A stretch of DNA of 64,000 nt from Beta vulgaris subsp. vulgaris (lineage: Eukaryota > Streptophyta > Magnoliopsida > Caryophyllales > Amaranthaceae), in contig NC_079204.1 in assembly GCF_026745355.1 (NCBI RefSeq), positions 48,096,285 through 48,160,284 of the forward strand. Direction: 5' to 3'. The notes below the pieces were generated by a model. It was not told the DNA's origin. It saw only the letters and a list, made by a program, of their open reading frames with translations, and ran no database searches. Numbering within the stretch: position 1 is the stretch's first letter; each line of letters begins with the position of its first letter. A program made the position numbers and the translations under genes. Below, piece by piece: positions 60,401 through 64,000 of the stretch.

Positions 60401-60985
60401 CTATATGTTTGAAGGTGTCTTATCAATTGTTATTATATCCTGGAGCATGATGAACGTCAAACTCTCTTAAGTAATCAACGGGAAATGATACAGAAACACG
60501 CTGCACTCAAATTTCATATCCATATATAGTCTGTTCAACGATGTGCAACATTTCAAGGTCTGCGTCCTACGTGCTTAAGCAATGTTGGCTGTCGTTACAG
60601 TTTTTGCACAAAGTGAGGTGTTAATAGTGAAAAAAACAACTGCAATTTTCCACATGACTGAATGATCGTAGTCCCTTGGAGTATTACCAGACGAAGTTCA
60701 GCCCAGATTGGATGTTTTAGGGGAGCAGTGAATGGTATACATGTTCATTGTCGATGTATAGCTTAGGCTTAAAAAATGAAGGTAATAATTATCAAATCAG
60801 CAATAGGAATGCACCAAACAGTATTTCATGTTCCTTTCTTATGCCTTCTTGCAACTTTTAAGTTGCCAAGTGTGGAGATTTGTATACTGTAATCTTTATT
60901 TTTTGGGTAAAAATTAGACATGAAAACTCAATGTGTAAACTGTAAATCCATCTTGATTATTCTTGAAACGAAAATATATTTTGCT
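57434..60985 (+). other. mTERF 3' region, possibly long and spliced
   Basis: No protein gene is apparent. Exon-like windows bounded by splice signals include 59301-59349 (TGTTTTCAG acceptor, GATG/GTATGG donor) and about 59980-60062 (ending CCCAGG/GTAAGT). A CTGTAATCTTTATTTTTTGGG-type ending occurs near 60890. A TAAGAGAGTTG tract with CTCAATAAG near 57865 may be an earlier poly(A) site. Confidence 0.3.
58250..58690 (-). pseudogene. Possible RTE-type LINE C-terminal fragment
   Basis: The minus strand reads KERSRHQKIYLGCFGHVRH, a stop, then EAPIRVLEGWNTRDLIETE. The order FGHV...APIR resembles the C-terminal tail of RTE-type reverse transcriptases (FGHVxRR...APVRR). Only this tail is seen, so the call is tentative. 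Confidence 0.35.
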
Positions 60986-61019
60986 TTGGAGGATTTTTTT
61001 TTCATCAATTTAATTTCAT

Positions 61020-61715
61020 CACCGGTTCAGTTATAGTAACGAAGGTTTGTAAGGGGAGGACATAATGCCAAGGCAGGCACCGGGCACGTCAGCATTATCA
61101 TAGTCGCATTATCGCATAGCACTTTTGGTGACAAACTGTCAATGGGTCAATGAGTTGGGTTTAGGAATGATAAAATAAAACTATAGCAAAAGTATTGAAG
61201 AACTTGGGGATTATTAACTCATTAACTCATCGACCCATTTTTTTGACATTGACCCATTGTATAGCAAAAGTATTGTAGAACATTGACCAATTCATCCTCA
61301 ATATTTTTTAGCTAACTATCTACTCTAATTAAACACAAAAAAAATAATCACCTTATCTCTATCTTTGTTATACATAAAGAATTTAATATGTTTTTTCACG
61401 TATCGTGTGTGTCTGAAACTAATTACATAAATACAAACCAACGTCCAACAAGACAAACGAGAGCAAATTACAGCAACCAAGGAGTTTAGATCTAATCAAA
61501 TGAGGGAAAGTGAGCATACATTTAGTGCAATTGAGAAATTCGATTGAAATAAGATCAAAACAAAACTTTTGTCATTAAATACAATAATACTTCTCTTCTC
61601 TAACATATTAACGACCAATCTATACAAATTAGATACACAACTATTTTCATCTTTCATTAAAATCAAATTCAAAATGCTTTTCTAAAGTGCCAAATATTTA
61701 TTTTACGTCAATAGA
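61020..61715. other. AT-rich intergenic stretch
   Basis: A short inverted/direct repeat of ATTGACCCAT and ATGGGTCAATGAG words lies at 61138-61262. No gene is seen. Confidence 0.4.
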
Positions 61716-62455
61716 TTGGATTCTAGAGAGAGGGAATTTGCCTTCTCTCTAGAATTTTCCAACCCATCCACCGCCTCCTTTCACATACTCTCTCTCCAAC
61801 CTCATCCACCGCCTCTTTTCAATGTCTCTCTCTCAGCCTTATCCACCGCCCCTACTCTGCCTCCTCCTCAACTGGAGATTTCGTCCACTGCAAAGAAGCG
61901 ACCTTCTGCCCAATTCGATGTCGTCGCCATCGACTCCGACCGCAGCCTCTAGTGGCTTATCATGCATCTATGATCTATGTGTCTGACTCCTTGTCAGTCA
62001 TCTCTGCTGCCAATAACAAGGCGATCATCTGAAGCGTCTCATCCTTCTTAGCGGGTTTGGATCTGAACTTTTTAAAGCTGGATCCGACGCCACAAACGCC
62101 TTATCCCTATTCTTGTCGATGATGTGTTTGGCGGTTTTATGATTTGTCCCTCATAGTCACTGCCGCCAAAATGACCTAGACAACTGCTTGGTGTTCCGAA
62201 TCTGGAGATTTGAAGATGAAGTGAGTGGTTCGCCTCCTCCACCGCTGCGTGGTTGCTGCTTCTTTGAGAAGTTTACTTGTAAAGCTTCCTTGAGAAGCTA
62301 GACCTACTTTTTAGTTTTAGTTTTACTTTTTTTTTCTTGTACTTTAGTTATCTAGTGGTCTCTCCCTGAGATAGGGATTCTACTTGTTTTAGGTTCATAG
62401 TGGATATTTCCTTGAGATAGGGACCCATTAGTACCTTATGTACCTCTTAAAAAAA
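61716..62455 (+). mobile_element. Possible short non-LTR element
   Basis: The start has CT-rich near-tandem CATCCACCGCCTC units (61770-61850). The 3' tail (TTTTTTTTTCTTGTACTTTAG, then TGTACCTCTTAAAAAAATTA) resembles LINE/SINE tails. The 78-codon frame at 61716-61952 spans the repeated leader and lacks a domain. Confidence 0.3.
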
Positions 62456-62644
62456 TTAATGGCCAATCTATGCATATCTCATGAGTCATGACCAACAATA
62501 TCAATAATTACTACATTATTATTGGTCATCATATTTTTCTCTCATGCAATATGTTGTTTATTGTACTCGTCATATTTTATCTCTTCCTCGTTCTTACCAT
62601 ATTGATTACTTCCTTCTATTCTTTATTAACTTACCCACTTTCTT

Positions 62645-63150
62645 GGGCACAACATTTAAGAGTAGGGAGAGCGTGGGTAGGGTTTGGTAGGGTCTAATCA
62701 GACCCTAAACTCGAACCTTAAATTTTTTGTTGGATCTAAACCCGGATCCTAAGGGTCTAAAAAAGCTGGACACGGACTCAGGCCCTTAGGGTCTGCAAGG
62801 TTTAGGGTATAACATTTTTTTTATTTTTGTCAAATTTTTAATATCATTATTTTCTTAATGTTCGATAGTGCCTATGATCTGTAGGGTATAAGGTATAGGG
62901 TCTGAGTCCAGGATTTAGGATCCAAATGACAAAAGTTGGAATTTTTGGATAAATACTAAAGTTTTTATCTAAAACACTAAACTCAAAAAGAATATTAAAT
63001 AATTTTAGGGTTCAAGTGCAGGGTATGAGTAGAGTCTGGGTCTAGAATATTTAAACACATACCATAAAAAGTTCACTTGGACTCGGACCTACACCCATAA
63101 GATCGTGTCCAGTAGGATTTAGTTAGGATCATGAACCCATTCCCATCCCT
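62645..63150. repeat. GGGTCTAA/GGACTC-rich dispersed repeat
   Basis: Repeated AGGGTCT, GGGTTTAGG, GGACTCGGAC and complementary words, like the ACCCGA-type repeats elsewhere in the window. Confidence 0.45.
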
Positions 63151-63773
63151 ATTTAGGGGAAATATATATGTGGATCATAGAATAGAAGAGAAAATAATAA
63201 TGTATTGCATATTGTATTGAAGGCAATGTTATGAGTCAAGAAAATTAGAGCGAAAAGAATAGTGGCAATAATATAATATTAGTACGACCATTCAAAAAAC
63301 TTTAAAAAAAGAAGCGAGGAAAATAATAAATGACTATACAAAAAGAAAAGTGGGTAAAACTAATAAAAATTAGAGCGAATAATATTTAAAAATGATTTGC
63401 TTTAATATAATGATTGATCAATTACAATCTTTATTTTTTAATATTATATTGACTTATTAACTTAATTGATGAACTAATTATAAATCATAACTATTAAAAT
63501 CAAAATATCGCCAATTCACTAAACAATTCACTAGTGGAAAAAATCCCAGCTGATGCGTTCAAAACTGGCCTTTCAGATGCGGTTTTCGTCCGCATCAGGT
63601 GGCCGGGCTCGCAGCAGGTGTGTAACACATTCTGATGCGGTCCAAAACCGCATCAGAAAACCATAATCTAATGCGGTTTATGGGGAAAACCGCATCAGAT
63701 TTTGGTCATGGCGCCAAGGTTTTGGACCTCTGGTGGGAACAATCTGATGTGGTTTTCTCCAGAACCGCATCAG

Positions 63774-63778
<5 letters not shown>

Positions 63779-63826
<48 letters not shown>

Positions 63827-63866
63827 TATATATATATAATATATTATATATATATACATATATATA
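63779..63866. repeat. TA dinucleotide microsatellite
   Basis: Long, slightly interrupted TA run inside the CACTA end. Confidence 0.97.
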
Positions 63867-63918
63867 CACACCAAACACACACACACACACAACACACACA
63901 CAACACACACACACCACA

Positions 63919-63952
<34 letters not shown>
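63867..63952. repeat. CA dinucleotide microsatellite
   Basis: ACACAC run with a few breaks, directly after the TA run. It creates a spurious Cys/Val-rich minus-strand ORF. Confidence 0.97.
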
Positions 63953-63954
<2 letters not shown>

Positions 63955-64000
63955 TAAACCTTCCTTAATTAGAAAACATGTCACGCATGCGTCGTATAAA

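Larger units (their letters stand above)
63529..64000 (+). mobile_element. CACTA transposon left end, running off the window
   Basis: CACTAGTGGAAAAAATCCC is a standard CACTA terminus. At least four subterminal palindromes built on GATGCGGTT/AACCGCATC follow (63575-63598, 63632-63658, 63669-63700 and 63743-63775). Beyond 63780 the sequence is simple repeats. Transposase genes, if any, lie outside. Confidence 0.75.

Noticed and set aside
63678..63950. 90-codon Cys/Val-rich ORF
   Set aside because: Translation of CA and TA microsatellites.

Overview
This is nuclear DNA from a flowering plant, most likely a eudicot. It is AT-rich and crowded with plant transposon families: Stowaway MITEs with CTCCCTCCGT-type ends and TA target duplications, Helitrons, Copia and Gypsy-type LTR pieces, a TRIM, LINEs with RNase H domains, and CACTA ends. 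Against that background sit only two intact protein-coding genes. I cannot name the species from the sequence.

Genes. (1) A seven-exon MYB-CC (PHR1-like, closest to the PHL5 type) transcription factor lies on the + strand at 32245-36382. I reconstruct 426 residues, with exon phases that join without conflict. (2) An mTERF-family protein (MTERF18/SHOT1-like, predicted mitochondrial) lies on the + strand at about 55745-57433. Its coding sequence is one exon, probably behind a short 5'UTR intron. They belong to unrelated pathways: phosphate-response type transcription versus organelle gene expression. Nothing suggests they are co-regulated.

Layout. 1-2.2 kb: a small Helitron, then an ACCCGA-rich repeat split by a Stowaway. 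2.2-11 kb: a minus-strand FAR1/MULE pseudogene, possible decayed exons, an LTR remnant and nested MITEs. 11-14.7 kb: a 3.1-kb solo LTR inside another ACCCGA/GTCGG-rich repeat. 14.8-18.8 kb: a rearranged Copia element (LTRs, gag and protease remnants) interrupted by a CACTA end, with its flank and LTR duplicated. 19-21 kb: a foldback element with a GC-rich, strand-asymmetric core. 21-24.9 kb: a SINE-like piece, Helitron 3' and 5' ends and diffuse repeats. 25-27.3 kb: a 5'-truncated LINE followed by a MITE. 27.4-29.6 kb: a Helitron with a Stowaway nested in its 5' terminus, a second tRNA-box Helitron and a compact foldback. 32-36.4 kb: the MYB-CC gene. 37.2-37.8 kb: a complete TRIM. 38-46.6 kb: MITEs, an ATT microsatellite and a Gypsy-like LTR. 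48.9-54.7 kb: a long degenerate LINE (endonuclease, RT, zf-RVT, RNase H). 55.7-61 kb: the mTERF gene and a possible spliced 3' region. 61-64 kb: repeats, then the left end of a CACTA transposon running off the window.

No rRNA, canonical tRNA, CRISPR or organelle-derived segment was recognised. The most unusual material is transposon architecture rather than a new gene system: a Helitron family carrying pol III-like boxes, two foldbacks that share arms but differ in GC-rich cores, a MITE inserted exactly in a Helitron terminus, and MYB-CC introns of 81 and 75 bp that stay open in frame.
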